From: Mayfieldus sp963781495
GTDB taxonomy: Bacteria; Actinomycetota; Thermoleophilia; Solirubrobacterales; 70-9
Assembly (NCBI GenBank): GCA_963781495.1
Contig: CAWAFX010000004.1
Span: 62,001-126,000 of the forward strand
Reading direction: 5' to 3'
Length of the DNA stretch: 64,000 bases
Position 1 is the stretch's first letter, and each line of letters begins with the position of its first letter. The notes below the pieces were generated by a model. That model did no database searches, was not told the origin of the DNA, and saw only the letters and a list, made by a program, of their open reading frames with translations. Shown piece by piece: positions 18,492 to 27,413 of the stretch. The position numbers and the translations under genes were made by a program.

Positions 18492-19583
18492 CTAGATCCA
18501 GCCGCGGTCGCGGGCCGTGAGGACGGCCTGGGCGCGGTCGACCGCGCCGATCTTGCCGTAGACGTTGTGCAGGTGGGTACGGATCGTCGAGACCGAGAGC
18601 TGCATGTCGCCGGCGATCTGCTTGTAGACCTTGCCCTCGGCGAGCAGGCGCAGGACGTCGAGCTCGCGGGTCGAGAGCGGGCAGGGCTCGCTGGCCCGGG
18701 GGGCGTCCACACGCGGATAGGGAAGTTCGTAGAGCAGGTCGCGCAGAAGCTCGTCGGCGACCCCGGAGCGCATCGCCGCGCCCTCCAGCTTGTCGCGCGA
18801 GATCGCCTCGCCCTGCCCGTAGTGGGCGAGCATGTCGCCGGTCGCGATCAGCGCCGCCAGGCCCTCGGAGTCGTCGGCGTGGTGGCGCTCGATCGCCACC
18901 GCGATCCGCCCGGGCAGGTTCCAGCGCCGGGCGAGAACGCCGCCGACGATCGCGTGGTCGATGCCGAGCTTGTCGCGCTCGACCTTGAGCCGTTGCTCTG
19001 GAGTGCGGTTCTGCGTGTCGAGGAAGTCCTGGTAGCCGGGGTGCAGCCGGGCGATCACCAGACGGCCGACGTCGTGGAGCAGCGCTACGACCGCGAGCTC
19101 GTCACGGTCCTTGAAGCCGACCGCGCGGGCGACCCTGTCGGCGGCCCGCTGGGTGGCCAGCGCGTGGATGCGGAAGTGCTCGGGGCGAAGCTCCCAGCCG
19201 CCGTTGGGCTCGAAGAAGTCGTAGGTCGGGGCCGTGCCGGCGATCGCGAGGACGCCGGAGGGCTTCAGCACCTCGACCGAGGCCGGGATGCTGGCGATCG
19301 TGCCGCTGTTGCGGGCGCCGCTGCGGTTGGCGAACTGCAGCACCGCCATCGTCAGGGCGACGTCGGATTCGACCGCCTCGATGATCTCGGCCACCCGCGC
19401 CGTCTCGGCCGTGGCTGCCTTCATCACGCGCTCGCGCGACTCGAGCAGGACCGGGAAGCGCTCGACGGCTTCGAAGGCCTCGGCGAGGCGGCTGCCGGGC
19501 GCCGGGACCTTGCGCCGGGCGTCGTCGCGCGCAGCGACGTTGCTGGACGAGCCGTGCCCGTTGGTTTTGCTCTTCGTAGCCAT
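18492..19583 (-). CDS. HDOD domain protein fused to LuxR-type HTH
   Basis: 363 residues from ATG 19583 (an upstream in-frame start at 19622 would add 13 residues). Residues about 30-230 form an HDOD domain (RFPVLLESRERV..., VLQFANRSG, ASIPASVEVL, then ALLHDVGRLVIARL). The C-terminal 65 residues are a LuxR/GerE helix-turn-helix (LSTRELDVLRLLAEGKVYKQIAGDM, then STIRTHLHNVYGKIGA). HDOD proteins normally act as signalling scaffolds; linking one to a DNA-binding domain suggests a one-component regulator. The ligand or partner is not evident. Confidence 0.85.
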   Translation of the reverse strand: MATKSKTNGHGSSSNVAARDDARRKVPAPGSRLAEAFEAVERFPVLLESRERVMKAATAETARVAEIIEAVESDVALTMAVLQFANRSGARNSGTIASIPASVEVLKPSGVLAIAGTAPTYDFFEPNGGWELRPEHFRIHALATQRAADRVARAVGFKDRDELAVVALLHDVGRLVIARLHPGYQDFLDTQNRTPEQRLKVERDKLGIDHAIVGGVLARRWNLPGRIAVAIERHHADDSEGLAALIATGDMLAHYGQGEAISRDKLEGAAMRSGVADELLRDLLYELPYPRVDAPRASEPCPLSTRELDVLRLLAEGKVYKQIAGDMQLSVSTIRTHLHNVYGKIGAVDRAQAVLTARDRGWI

Positions 19584-19688
19584 GATTGGCCAGAACGGAA
19601 GGGCAACTCCCATCGCACCCACCGATCCGTCCGTTACATCGGCAGATGTATGACCTTCCCTTAGCCGTCAGCCACGCTTGCAAGCAAG

Positions 19689-19717
19689 CAAACGGCCCGC
19701 TCGAAGCGGGCCGTTTG
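19689..19717 (-). terminator. Intrinsic terminator
   Basis: A perfect 13-bp stem (19689-19701 with 19705-19717, loop CGA, core AACGGCCCGCT). On the minus strand it is followed by a T-rich TTTGCTTGCTTGC. It lies 28 bp after the stop of the lipoprotein at 19745-20626 and ahead of the HDOD gene. Confidence 0.8.
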
Positions 19718-19744
19718 CAGGAACTCTTCGAAAGTGCTCCGCGA

Positions 19745-20626
19745 CTACTTCACGGTCACGAACTTGAGCAGGCCCTCCTGGTCGTGGCTCTTGCCTCCGT
19801 CGCGATCCGTCAGCGGACAGAAGAACACGTATTTGCCGGGCTTGAGGTCCAGGTTGAGGGTCTGGGACGAGCCGCCATCCAGGACCGCGGTGAACTGAGC
19901 GTTTTGGACGTCGAGGTAAGGCGGCGGCGGCCCGTTGCTGCCGAAATCGCTCTTGACCTTGCCCAGCGACGGCGCCTTGCCCTTGATCGGGACAGCGCCG
20001 ATCAGGTGGATCGCGTCCTTGCCGCCGCTTTTGAACGTGACCTCGTTCTTGCCGCTCTTCAGGCCGGAGATGTGCCACGCGTACTTGTCCTTGCCGGTCT
20101 TCGCCGCGTCCACCGTGGCGGACGTGCTCGGCAGGTCACCGGTGTCGCCGGAGCTGACCTTCAGGTCGGCGCTCGCCGGCGGCCCGCCGGGATTCCCACC
20201 GATGGCAGCCGAATCGAAAGCGACGTAATTGCCGGCCGGCAAATTGAGGGTGGCGGTATCTGATTGGCCGCCCGCGACCGTGGCCGTTCCGCCCTGCGCC
20301 CTGAGCCATGCGGGCGTCTTGCTGCTGTTCTTGCTGAGCTGCTTGGCGACGTCGGCGGCGGTGTGATTGCCGGTGTACTGGATCAGCTGCACGCCGTGCG
20401 GCGCCTTGCCCTTGTTCTGGAAGCTGAGGTCGACGAGGCCGCCCTTGGTCGTTTTGGGCGCCTGGAAGCTGGCCTTCGTGCCTTGCTCCGAGATCGACAG
20501 CGAAAGCTTGCTGGCCGACGAGCTGCTGCTGCCGCAGCCGACGAGCGCAAGGGCGCCGGCGAGGATCAGAGCGCCGAGGGCGCCGGCCGGCAGGCGAAGC
20601 CAGCCGGGGATGGTGGATGAAGGCAC
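19745..20626 (-). CDS. Secreted lipoprotein with two cupredoxin-like repeats
   Basis: 293 residues. The signal peptide ends in lipobox ALVGC (about residue 31) and a Ser tract. Two similar beta-rich modules follow. Each has a KGGLVDLSFQNKG / SGKNEVTFKSGG strand, a GVQLIQY / HLIGAVPI strand, and ends in a plastocyanin-like segment (LPAGNYVAFDS and LKPGKYVFFCPLTDRDGG). The second keeps Cys plus a later His (SHDQEG), possibly part of a type I copper site, but a full His-Cys-His-Met set is not evident. Probably an extracytoplasmic cupredoxin-fold protein. Terminator at 19689-19717. Confidence 0.7.
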   Translation of the reverse strand: MPSSTIPGWLRLPAGALGALILAGALALVGCGSSSSSASKLSLSISEQGTKASFQAPKTTKGGLVDLSFQNKGKAPHGVQLIQYTGNHTAADVAKQLSKNSSKTPAWLRAQGGTATVAGGQSDTATLNLPAGNYVAFDSAAIGGNPGGPPASADLKVSSGDTGDLPSTSATVDAAKTGKDKYAWHISGLKSGKNEVTFKSGGKDAIHLIGAVPIKGKAPSLGKVKSDFGSNGPPPPYLDVQNAQFTAVLDGGSSQTLNLDLKPGKYVFFCPLTDRDGGKSHDQEGLLKFVTVK

Positions 20627-20712
20627 AGGGAGACTCCTCTCGATTGGTTAGCGATCCCCCCGCTAATACCGTGCCCGAGAATTGGGCCGCGGCAGCCTAG
20701 CGGTCCGTTCGG

Positions 20713-22104
20713 CTAAACGCGTTCGAGCCGCGCGATTGCATCATCGATTCTGCTTAGCGCCTCCTCGCGGCCGAGCGCCGAGAGGGTCTCGAAGATCCCC
20801 GGCGAGACGGTGCTGCCGGTGACCGCCACCCGCAGTGGCTGATAGAGCCGCCCCGGCTTGACTCCGAGCCGCTCCAGCAGCGGCTCCAGCGCCGCCTCGA
20901 CGTCGGCCGGCTCGAACCCGTCCGCGGCCCCCAGCGCCTCGCGGGCCGCCCGCAGCAGCTCCGTGGTTCCCTCCCCCATCACCTTGCGCCAGGCCTTCTC
21001 GTCTGAGACCGGGGGCTCGAACAGGTAGCGGATCAAAGGCCAGACCTCGGCCAGCGTCTGTGCCTTCTCCTGGGCGATCGCGCAGCCCGCCCGCAGCCGC
21101 TCGTCGGGTTCGCGGCCGAGGAAGCCGGCGACCAGCCGCGTGTACTCCTCCAGCGGCAGCTCGCGCATGTAGCGGCCGTTGATCCAGCGCAGCTTCTTCT
21201 CGTCGAAGACGGCGGCGGCGCTGCCGACGTCCTCGACCCGGAAGCGCTTCACCAGCTCCTCGGTCGACATCAGGGTCGTGTCGTCGGTCGTGCCCCAGCC
21301 CAGCAGGGCCAGGTAGTTGCGCACCGCAACCGGCAGGTAGCCGGCGTCGCGCAGCTCCTCGACCGAGGCCGCGCCGTGGCGCTTGGAGAGCTTGCGGCCG
21401 TCGGGGCCGTGCAGCAGCGGCAGGTGAGCGTAGCGCGGCTCCGGCACCTCCAGCGCCCGCAGGACCAGCAGCTGCTTGGGGGTGTTGGAGAGGTGGTCGT
21501 CGCCGCGGACCACGTCGGTGATCGCCATCTCGGCGTCGTCGACGGCGACCGCGAAGTTGTAGAGGACCGAGCCGTCGCCGCGGGCGATCACGAAGTCGTC
21601 CTGGCTTCGGTTCGGAAATGCCACCGGCCCGTGGATCAGGTCCTCGACCACCGTGTCGCCGTCGTCGGGGACCCGCAGCCGCACCGCCGCGCCGGGGTCC
21701 TCGCTCGGTGTCCCGCGGTAGCCATTGTCGGCGCCGTGCTCGCGCTTGTAGGCCTTGACGTCCTCGGCGGTCGCGGGGTCGCGATAGGCGGCGCCGGAGT
21801 CGAGCAGCTCCTGCAGGCGCTCGCCATGGCGCTCGGCGCGCGAGGCCTGCGAGATCGGGCCCTCGTCCCAGTCCAGCTCCAGCCAGCGCAGGACCTCGAG
21901 GATCTGCTCGACGTTTTCCTCGGTCGAGCGCTCGCGGTCGGTGTCCTCGATCCGCAGCACGAGCTTTCCGCCCGTTCCGCGTGCGGCGAGCCAGTTGTAC
22001 AGTGCCGTCCTCGCGCCCCCGATGTGCAGAGCACCGGTGGGTGAGGGGGCGAATCGGAAGCGGAGGTCCTGGGTCAAGGTGCTGATCGGCGCGCATGTTT
22101 CCAC
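20713..22104 (-). CDS. gltX: Glutamyl-tRNA synthetase
   Basis: Class I synthetase charging tRNA(Glu), and probably tRNA(Gln) as substrate for the GatCAB encoded in the same window. About 463 residues. RFAPSPTGALHIGGARTAL carries the HIGH-equivalent, and GRKLSKRHGA (about residue 236) the KMSKS-equivalent; LRIEDTDRERS is also conserved. Two starts are possible: GTG 22104, which overlaps the divergent nfo start by 26 bp, or TTG 22077, which leaves one base between the two genes. Neither has a clear ribosome-binding site. The divergent gene fixes the neighbourhood, so the shorter form is attractive. Confidence 0.93.
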   Translation of the reverse strand: METCAPISTLTQDLRFRFAPSPTGALHIGGARTALYNWLAARGTGGKLVLRIEDTDRERSTEENVEQILEVLRWLELDWDEGPISQASRAERHGERLQELLDSGAAYRDPATAEDVKAYKREHGADNGYRGTPSEDPGAAVRLRVPDDGDTVVEDLIHGPVAFPNRSQDDFVIARGDGSVLYNFAVAVDDAEMAITDVVRGDDHLSNTPKQLLVLRALEVPEPRYAHLPLLHGPDGRKLSKRHGAASVEELRDAGYLPVAVRNYLALLGWGTTDDTTLMSTEELVKRFRVEDVGSAAAVFDEKKLRWINGRYMRELPLEEYTRLVAGFLGREPDERLRAGCAIAQEKAQTLAEVWPLIRYLFEPPVSDEKAWRKVMGEGTTELLRAAREALGAADGFEPADVEAALEPLLERLGVKPGRLYQPLRVAVTGSTVSPGIFETLSALGREEALSRIDDAIARLERV

Positions 22105-22942
22105 AGCGGGCGGGCTGCCGAACGCGATCGAGCGTGCCGAGGCGGTGCGCGCCGACTCGATCCAGATCTTTCACCAGAGTCCGCGGATGTGGCGCCCGAC
22201 CGGCTACAGCGAGGAGGACTACGCCGCCTTTCGCGAGGCGATGAAGGGCTCGCGGGTCAAGGCGGTGGTGATCCACGCCGTCTACCTGATCAACTGCGCC
22301 ACCGACGACAAGGAGATGCGAGCCAAGTCGCTGCACTCGCTGATCCACTCGCTGCGGCTCGGCGACGGCATCGGGGCCGCCGGGGTCGTCCTTCACCCCG
22401 GGGCGCAGAAGGGAAAGCCGCTGGCCGGTTCGATGCGCCGCGCCAGCCGGTTGATCGCCGAGGCGCTGAAGCAGAGTGAGAGCTGTCCGCTGCTGCTCGA
22501 GCAGACCGCCGGGCACAAGGGCCTGCTGGGCCGCGACTTCGACCAAACGGCGACGCTGATCGACCAGGCCGGCGGTGACGAACGGCTCGGGCTCTGCCTC
22601 GACTCCTGCCACCTCTTCGTACAAGGCTTCGACATCCGCGATCCCGCACACCTCGGCGAGGTGCTCGACGAGGCCGACGAGAAGGTCGGCCTGGAGCGGT
22701 TGCGCTGCGTGCACGTCAACGACGCAGGGGCGCCGTTCGGCTCCTGCCGCGACCGCCACGCCAACATCGGCGACGGCGAGATGGGCCGCCACGGGCTCGC
22801 AGCCTTCCTCTCCGAGCCCCGCTTCGAGGGGCTGCCGGCGCCACTGGAGGTTCCGGGTCCGACCAAGCACGGGCCCGACCGCAAGCAGGTCGAGAAGGCA
22901 AAGCGCCTGCGCCAGCGGGGACTTAGAGAGCGCGCCGGCTGA
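22079..22942 (+). CDS. nfo: Endonuclease IV (AP endonuclease)
   Basis: Zinc-dependent apurinic/apyrimidinic endonuclease of base-excision repair. 287 residues from GTG 22079, giving a start VLIGAHVSTAGG that matches the family N-terminus. Other signatures are IFHQSPRMW, LHPGAQKG, LLLEQTAGHKG, LCLDSCHLFVQGFDI (Zn ligands) and VHVNDAGAPFGSCRDRHANIGDGEMG. GGAGG at 22062-22066 is the likely ribosome-binding site. It is divergent from gltX with overlapping or touching starts, and convergent with the ferritin-like gene 6 bp away. Confidence 0.93.
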   Translation: MLIGAHVSTAGGLPNAIERAEAVRADSIQIFHQSPRMWRPTGYSEEDYAAFREAMKGSRVKAVVIHAVYLINCATDDKEMRAKSLHSLIHSLRLGDGIGAAGVVLHPGAQKGKPLAGSMRRASRLIAEALKQSESCPLLLEQTAGHKGLLGRDFDQTATLIDQAGGDERLGLCLDSCHLFVQGFDIRDPAHLGEVLDEADEKVGLERLRCVHVNDAGAPFGSCRDRHANIGDGEMGRHGLAAFLSEPRFEGLPAPLEVPGPTKHGPDRKQVEKAKRLRQRGLRERAG

Positions 22943-22948
22943 GGCGCT

Positions 22949-23308
22949 TCAGACGCTCTCGCCCGACTCCGCGCCCGGCTTCTCCCCCTCGGCGGCCTCC
23001 TCGGCCTCCTCACCGGCCTCGATGATGTCTCCGTCGCTGAACAGGACCTTCTCCAGGGCCGCCCTCCAGCGCGGCGAGCGGCGGATCAGGAACTCCAGGT
23101 CCATCGCGAAATGCTTGAACTCCTCCTCCTGGGCTTCCTGCATGATCGCCTTTGCTTCGGCGTCGGGCTCGATCGATATCCGCTGCGCATACCAGCCGAT
23201 CGCTTCCGACTCCTCGGTCAGCGACGCGATCATCCGCGCGAAGGTGCGCGCCTCGGCGTTGAGCTCGTCCGGCGGCTCGTGGTACTGGTCGAATCCCACG
23301 GCCGCCAA
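22949..23308 (-). CDS. Encapsulated-ferritin-like (EncFtn family) protein
   Basis: 119 residues. EncFtn proteins are half-ferritins that oxidise Fe(II) inside encapsulin shells. The match is clear in the core: EESEAIGWYAQR (residues 32-43) and EEEFKHFAMDLEFLIRR (61-77), followed by WRAALEKVLF. The di-iron ligands correspond to Glu33, Glu63 and His66, and the Trp-Tyr pair (39-40) is kept. The C-terminal tail (about 91-119) is acidic (EEAEEAAEGEKPG) and lacks the short hydrophobic cargo-loading peptide expected for encapsulation; no shell gene is in the window. It probably forms an operon with the Cys-rich gene 30 bp upstream. Family assignment by motif recall, no search. Confidence 0.85.
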   Translation of the reverse strand: MAAVGFDQYHEPPDELNAEARTFARMIASLTEESEAIGWYAQRISIEPDAEAKAIMQEAQEEEFKHFAMDLEFLIRRSPRWRAALEKVLFSDGDIIEAGEEAEEAAEGEKPGAESGESV

Positions 23309-23338
23309 ATACCCCGCCGCCGCCGGGCTAGTCGCCGC

Positions 23339-23743
23339 TCAGTCGGCGGCCGGCAGAGCGTTGCGGAGGTCGAAGGCGCGCAGGCCCTCGGGCCCATCCT
23401 CGGTGCAGTCGAAGAAGCGCGGGTTGACGCAGTCATAGGCGCGCCCGCTGCCCTCGAAGGCGCGCTCGACCGCGAACTGGCAGTGGGGAAGCGGCTGGCC
23501 GGTCATCTTCACGCCGCCGAAGCCACCGGGCTGGAGGACCGAATCGAGGTCGACCTCGGCCCCGAAGACCTTCTGCATGCAGCCCACGAACTGGGCCCCG
23601 GTGAGCCCGTCGACGTAGCTGTAGAGGTATCGGCAGCCCATCTCCACGCAAGCGCGCGGCTCGACCAGCTTGTCGCAGAACGAACTGCAGCGACGGCACT
23701 CGCCGTAGCGTGCCGCCTTGTGCGTTGTCTGCTTCGCTGCCAT
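23339..23743 (-). CDS. Cysteine-rich protein, unknown family
   Basis: 134 residues with nine cysteines at about 16, 19, 23, 32, 37, 55, 88, 105 and 113. The first five form C-x2-C-x3-C-x8-C-x4-C, the density seen in Fe-S or zinc-binding modules. There is no signal peptide, so it is probably cytoplasmic. It lies 30 bp upstream of the EncFtn-like gene on the same strand, which suggests a joint role, for example electron transfer to or from the iron store; this is inference. I do not recognise the family. Confidence 0.7.
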   Translation of the reverse strand: MAAKQTTHKAARYGECRRCSSFCDKLVEPRACVEMGCRYLYSYVDGLTGAQFVGCMQKVFGAEVDLDSVLQPGGFGGVKMTGQPLPHCQFAVERAFEGSGRAYDCVNPRFFDCTEDGPEGLRAFDLRNALPAAD

Positions 23744-23784
23744 CAGTTCGAAGTCTACGGAGCCAGGGAGCGAATTCCAGCGGC

Positions 23785-26700
23785 TCAGGCCGCCATCACA
23801 CCCGGCCCCAGCAATCCGTCCAGCTCGGCTCGCAGGGCACCGCAGACGCGGATCTTGTAGTCGGCGCCGAAGCGCAGCCGCCGCATCCCCTCACGGGTCT
23901 GCATCTCCAGCAGCACCTCGGCCTCACCGGGGAAGTGATCGAAGACGGACTTCAGCTCGTCGAGCAGGGTCGGAGCGAAGTCGCCGGCGTTGATCCGCAG
24001 CACCAGCGGCTCGTCGGGGCGGCTGGCGATCGCGGTCGCCTTGCGCACTTCCTCCTCCCCGGGCTCGAAGCGCTCGGCCTCCTGGACGATCAGCTTGGTC
24101 TCGCCGCGTTCCTTGTGGTCGACCCTGCCCCGGACCAGGACCACCGCGTCTGCGTCGATCGTGTCGGCGTTGTCCTCGAAGGCCGAGTTGAAGACGATCA
24201 TCTCGACCTGGCCCTCGACGTCGTCGAGGGTCGCGAACATCATCGGGTCGCCGCGTTTGGTGCGGATCCGCTTGCGCTCGGTGACGATCCCCCCCACCGT
24301 GACCGAGGATCCGTCCGGCTTGTTGCCGATCTCGGCCAGGGTGCAGTCGACGCGGGCCCGCAGCGCGTCGCGGACCTCGGCCAGGGGATGCGAGGAGAGG
24401 TAGGTGCCGAGGGTCTCCTTCTCGAGCATCAGCAGCTCGCGGCGATCGAACTCGACCGCCGAGATCGGCGGCCGCTGGACGGAGCTGTTGTGCACCCCGT
24501 CGGGGCCGGGGGCGTCGCCGATGTCGAAGATCGAGCCCTGTCCGAGCTGGGCGTCCTCCTGGGCCTTCTGGCCCGAGGACTGCGCCGCCGGCAGCGCCTC
24601 CAGCATCCCCTTGCGGCTGGCCCCGGTCGAGTCAAGCGCCCCGCACTTGATCAGGCACTCGGTCGCGCGCTTGTTGACCGCCCGCGCGTCGACCCGCTCG
24701 CAGAAGTCCCAGAGGGTGCGGAAGGGTCCGTCCTCGCGGGCACGGAGGATCGCCTCGACGGCCGCGTGGCCGACGTTCTTGACCGCGTCGAGGCCGAAGC
24801 GGATCCGCTTCTCGGCGACGACGAATCCGTGGTCGGAGGCGTTGACGTCGGGCGGCAGCACCTCGATCCCCATCTCCTCGCAGCGGTTGACGAAGTAGGG
24901 GACCTTGTCCTTGGTCCTCATCACGGTCGAGATCAGCGCCGCCATGTACTCGGCCGGATAGTTGGCGCGCAGGTAGGCGGTTCGGTAGGCGATCAGCGCG
25001 TAGCAGGCGGCATGAGAGCGGTTGAACGAGTAGTCGGCGGCGGCGGTCATCAGCGACCAGAGGTCGTTGGCCACCTTGCGATCGGTCTTCGACTCGGCCA
25101 GTCCGGCGAGGAACTTGTCCTGCATCTTCGCCATCAGGTCGCGCTTCTTCTTGCCCACCGCCTTGCGCAGGTCGTCGGCTTCGGCGGGCGAGAAGCCGGC
25201 CATCTGCTTGGCGATCTCCATCAGCTGCTCCTGGTAGATGACGCAGCCGTAGGTCTCGGCGGTGATCGCCTTCAACCGCTGGTCGGGCAGCTTCACCGAC
25301 GAGGGGTCGCGCTTTCCCTTCGCGTAGGTGGGGATGTAGCGCATCGCCCCCGGCCGGTAGAGGGCGTTGAGGGCGACGATGTCCTCGAACTCGGTCGGGC
25401 GGACCTTCTGCAGCGCGTCGCTCATGCCGTCGGACTCGAATTGAAAGACGCCGACCGAGTCGCCGCGCGAGAGCATCTCGTAGGTGGCGCGATCGTCCAT
25501 CCGGATCGCTTCGATGTCGATCCGCTCGCCGCGCGAGCGCTCGATGATCTCGACCGCGTCCTCGATCACGTCGAGGTTGCGCAGGCCGAGGAAGTCCATC
25601 TTCAGCAGCCCGATCTCCTCGATCGGGCCCATCGAGTACTGGGTGACGACCTTGTAGGAGCGCTCCGGCTTGCCGCTGCCGTTGCCATTGCCGTTCGGGT
25701 TCGCCTCCCGCGCCAGGCGGTCCTCGGCCAGCTGCAGGGGGACGATCTCCTGCAGCGGGCGGTCGGCGATCACGACCGCCGCGGCGTGGATCGAGGCGTT
25801 GCGGATGATCCCCTCCAGCCCCTGGGCGACGTCGAGGACCCGCTTCGCGTCGGCGTCCGACTCGTAGGTGCGGTGCAGCTCCTCGCCGGGCTTCAGGCAC
25901 TCGGCGAAGCTCGGGTTGCGGCCCATGACCGGCTCGGGGATCTGCTTCGCGAGCCGGTCGCCGATCGCGTAGTCGAAGCCCAGCACCCGGGCGGCGTCGC
26001 GGGTTGCGGCGCGCGGCGCCATCTTGCCGAAGGTGATGATCTGGGCGACCGACTCGCGGCCGTACTTCTCGGCCACGTAGCGGATCACCCGCTCGCGGCC
26101 GCGAACCGAGAAGTCGATGTCGATGTCCGGCATCGACTTGCGGCCCGGGTTGAGGAAGCGCTCGAACAGCAGCCGGTGGGCGATCGGGTCGACGTCGGTG
26201 ATGTTGAGGCAGTAGCTGACGATCGAGCCCGCGGCCGAGCCGCGGCCGGGCCCGACCGCGATCCCGTTCTCCTTCGCGAAGCGGACGAAGTCCCAGACGA
26301 TCAGGAAGTAGGACTCGAAGCCCATCTCCTCGATCACCCCGAGCTCGAATTCGAGCCGGTCCCGCACCTCGGCCGGTGCCGGGTCGCCGTAGCGGCGCGC
26401 GATCCCCTCCTCGGCGATCCGGCGCAGCATCCGGCCCGGGTCCTCGCCGTCGGGGGTCGGATAGCGCGGCAGCAGCAGCTTGCCGAGCTCGATCTCGACC
26501 TCGCAGCGCTCGGCGATCTCCAGCGTCGTCGGCAGCGCCTCCGGCCAGGCGGAGAAGGAGTCCGCCATCTGCTCGGAGTCGCGGAGGTAGAACTCGTTGG
26601 TGTCGAAGGTCAGCTTCGGCGCCTCGAGCGTCGACTTGGTCTGCACGCAGAGCAGCGCCGCGTGGTTGTCGTAGTCCTCGCGCCGCAGGTAGTGGACGTC

Positions 26701-27321
26701 GGCGGTGCCGACCAGGGGCCGCCCGACCTCGCGGGCGACGCGGACGATCCCCTCGTTGGCCTTGTCCTGCTCGGGGATGCCGTTGTTCTGGACCTCGAAG
26801 TAGACCTGCTCGGGGCCGAAGACTCCGAGCAGCTCATCGATGTGGGCGCGGGCGTCCTCGGGGCGGTCGGCGATCAGGCGCTGGCAGAAGCGCGACTGCA
26901 GGCAGCCGGTGAGGGCGATCACGCCCGCCGAGTGGCGGTCCAGCAGCTCGAGGTCGACGTTGGCCTTGCCGCGCGCGAAACCCTCCAGAAAACCCGAGGA
27001 GCTGAGCTGAACGAGGTTGCGAAACCCTTCGTCGTTGGAGGCCAGCAGGGTGAGGTGGTTGCGCTCGTAGCGGACGGTTTCGCGAACCGCCTTGCGGTCG
27101 TCGACCAGGTAGGCCTCGAGTCCGATGATCGGCTTGATGTCGTGCTTGCGGCAGGCCTTGTAGAGGTCGATGGCGCCGTTCATCACCCCGTGGTCGGTGA
27201 GCCCGAGGGCGGGCATGCCCAGCTCCGCCGCCCGCTCGACCATCGGGTCGATCTTGCAGGCGCCGTCGAGCAGCGAATACTCGCTGTGGACGTGCAGATG
27301 AACGGCCGCGGGCTTGGCCAC
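23785..27321 (-). CDS. dnaE: DNA polymerase III alpha subunit
   Basis: Replicative polymerase, C family, 1178 residues. The N-terminal PHP domain starts HLHVHSEYSLLDGACKIDPM and includes LGLTDHGVMNG. The catalytic Asp pair is in MPDIDIDFSVRGRERVI (about residues 395-411), followed by FGKMAPRAATRDAARVLG. The tail has the helix-hairpin-helix and OB region (VGGIVTERKRIRTKRGD, near 1010). It shares a 92-bp divergent intergenic region with sixA. Confidence 0.95.
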   Translation of the reverse strand: MAKPAAVHLHVHSEYSLLDGACKIDPMVERAAELGMPALGLTDHGVMNGAIDLYKACRKHDIKPIIGLEAYLVDDRKAVRETVRYERNHLTLLASNDEGFRNLVQLSSSGFLEGFARGKANVDLELLDRHSAGVIALTGCLQSRFCQRLIADRPEDARAHIDELLGVFGPEQVYFEVQNNGIPEQDKANEGIVRVAREVGRPLVGTADVHYLRREDYDNHAALLCVQTKSTLEAPKLTFDTNEFYLRDSEQMADSFSAWPEALPTTLEIAERCEVEIELGKLLLPRYPTPDGEDPGRMLRRIAEEGIARRYGDPAPAEVRDRLEFELGVIEEMGFESYFLIVWDFVRFAKENGIAVGPGRGSAAGSIVSYCLNITDVDPIAHRLLFERFLNPGRKSMPDIDIDFSVRGRERVIRYVAEKYGRESVAQIITFGKMAPRAATRDAARVLGFDYAIGDRLAKQIPEPVMGRNPSFAECLKPGEELHRTYESDADAKRVLDVAQGLEGIIRNASIHAAAVVIADRPLQEIVPLQLAEDRLAREANPNGNGNGSGKPERSYKVVTQYSMGPIEEIGLLKMDFLGLRNLDVIEDAVEIIERSRGERIDIEAIRMDDRATYEMLSRGDSVGVFQFESDGMSDALQKVRPTEFEDIVALNALYRPGAMRYIPTYAKGKRDPSSVKLPDQRLKAITAETYGCVIYQEQLMEIAKQMAGFSPAEADDLRKAVGKKKRDLMAKMQDKFLAGLAESKTDRKVANDLWSLMTAAADYSFNRSHAACYALIAYRTAYLRANYPAEYMAALISTVMRTKDKVPYFVNRCEEMGIEVLPPDVNASDHGFVVAEKRIRFGLDAVKNVGHAAVEAILRAREDGPFRTLWDFCERVDARAVNKRATECLIKCGALDSTGASRKGMLEALPAAQSSGQKAQEDAQLGQGSIFDIGDAPGPDGVHNSSVQRPPISAVEFDRRELLMLEKETLGTYLSSHPLAEVRDALRARVDCTLAEIGNKPDGSSVTVGGIVTERKRIRTKRGDPMMFATLDDVEGQVEMIVFNSAFEDNADTIDADAVVLVRGRVDHKERGETKLIVQEAERFEPGEEEVRKATAIASRPDEPLVLRINAGDFAPTLLDELKSVFDHFPGEAEVLLEMQTREGMRRLRFGADYKIRVCGALRAELDGLLGPGVMAA

Positions 27322-27413
27322 GGACCCATGCTTTCAGTCGCGGCAGATGCCACCCTCAGGGTGCGAAGCCGCTTTCCGCAAGCTGCGGCGGTTGCTGGAC
27401 TAGCATCGATGCG
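27322..27413. promoter_or_regulatory. Divergent dnaE/sixA intergenic region with hairpins
   Basis: The 92 bp between two divergent starts must hold both promoters. It contains small inverted repeats: CACCCT/AGGGTG near 27350 and CCGCA-AGC-TGCGG near 27377. I cannot identify -35/-10 boxes with confidence. The hairpins do not match the three-copy double-hairpin repeat. Confidence 0.4.

Noticed and set aside
27338..27400. Hairpins upstream of dnaE as a fourth copy of the double-hairpin repeat
   Set aside because: The 12-nt spacer is absent and the stem order does not match.
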